Source: Fimenecus sp036652055 (GTDB taxonomy: Bacteria; Bacillota; Clostridia; Oscillospirales; Acutalibacteraceae). Taken from it: 40,876 nt of DNA. Below are positions 40,748 through 40,876 of the stretch, piece after piece. Below the pieces are notes generated by a model. The model worked only from the letters and a program-made list of their open reading frames with translations. It was not told where the DNA came from and searched no databases. Position 1 is the first letter of the stretch. Each line of letters begins with the position of its first letter. The position numbers and the translations under genes were made by a program. The stretch is from NCBI GenBank assembly GCA_036652055.1, contig JAVVWP010000016.1:1-40876 (forward strand). The letters are read 5' to 3'.

Positions 40748-40876
40748 TGGAAAGAGATTTTCAGTATCTATTTTGCCCCCTCTTTGGAATGTTTTACGCT
40801 CAATCTTGGAGAATGTTTTATCTGTTTTTTAAATAAATTAAAGTCGAAAGATAAAAACAGATTAATAACAAGGTAA
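40748..40876. repeat. Remnant of the dispersed repeat near the window end
   Basis: TATCTATTTTGCCCCCTCTTT (about 40766-40786) resembles the lead and GCTCCCTCC block of copy 4, but no hairpin follows. GGAATGTTTTA and GGAGAATGTTTTA form a loose direct repeat at about 40787-40820. No gene is visible to the window end. Confidence 0.35.

Overview
The window is about 41 kb of AT-rich chromosome from an anaerobic, endospore-forming member of the Clostridia. Grounds: spoIVB-spo0A order, low GC, strong Shine-Dalgarno sequences, consensus sigma-A promoters of the TTGACA-N17-TATAAT type, a Na+-translocating decarboxylase, and a BcrA/D-type ATPase system. The GC-rich hairpin repeats between genes resemble those I know from gut Oscillospirales, so I lean that way at order level without certainty. 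Almost everything is core or metabolic chromosome. I see no prophage, CRISPR array, rRNA operon or transposase.

Layout. 1-380: GC-rich hairpin repeats, then a promoter carrying a perfect dyad. 383-5011 (+): a MarR regulator and two coupled genes of the 2-hydroxyacyl-CoA dehydratase activator / double-cubane-cluster superfamily. 5055-6722 (-): a membrane diguanylate cyclase. 6933-9299 (-): a DUF4364 gene, alanine racemase and a NimA-like flavoprotein. 9603-9689: tRNA-Leu(UAA) with its own promoter and terminator. 10069-12158: a membrane PH-domain protein, a pair of half-size TauE/SafE proteins and a DUF5658-like membrane protein. 12328-15792 (+): a four-gene Na+-translocating oxaloacetate decarboxylase operon with a Rex-type dyad upstream.

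15865-18998 (-): an ABC-F ATPase and a polyprenyl-phosphate sugar transferase. 19127-19288: two more repeat copies. 19311-22759 (-): polA followed by a fusion of a YwlE-type phosphatase and a RimI-type acetyltransferase. 22904-23869 (+): tRNA-dihydrouridine synthase. 23924-26096 (-): spoIVB and spo0A; the spo0A promoter lies inside an elaborate symmetric dyad. 26259-35608 (-): lon, engB, lysA, dnaE, pfkA and a shikimate-kinase-like gene. 35850-38119 (+): serC-serA. 38189-40685 (-): a radical SAM protein and its DUF2344 partner.

How it fits together. Central carbon and redox metabolism dominates: PfkA, the decarboxylase sodium pump, serine synthesis, lysine/DAP metabolism and ATP-driven low-potential electron transfer. 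The most distinctive items are the phosphatase-acetyltransferase fusion, the MarR-controlled BcrA/D module, the covarying dispersed repeat, the spo0A dyad and the Rex-like site. No single stretch looks like a wholly new defence or mobile system.
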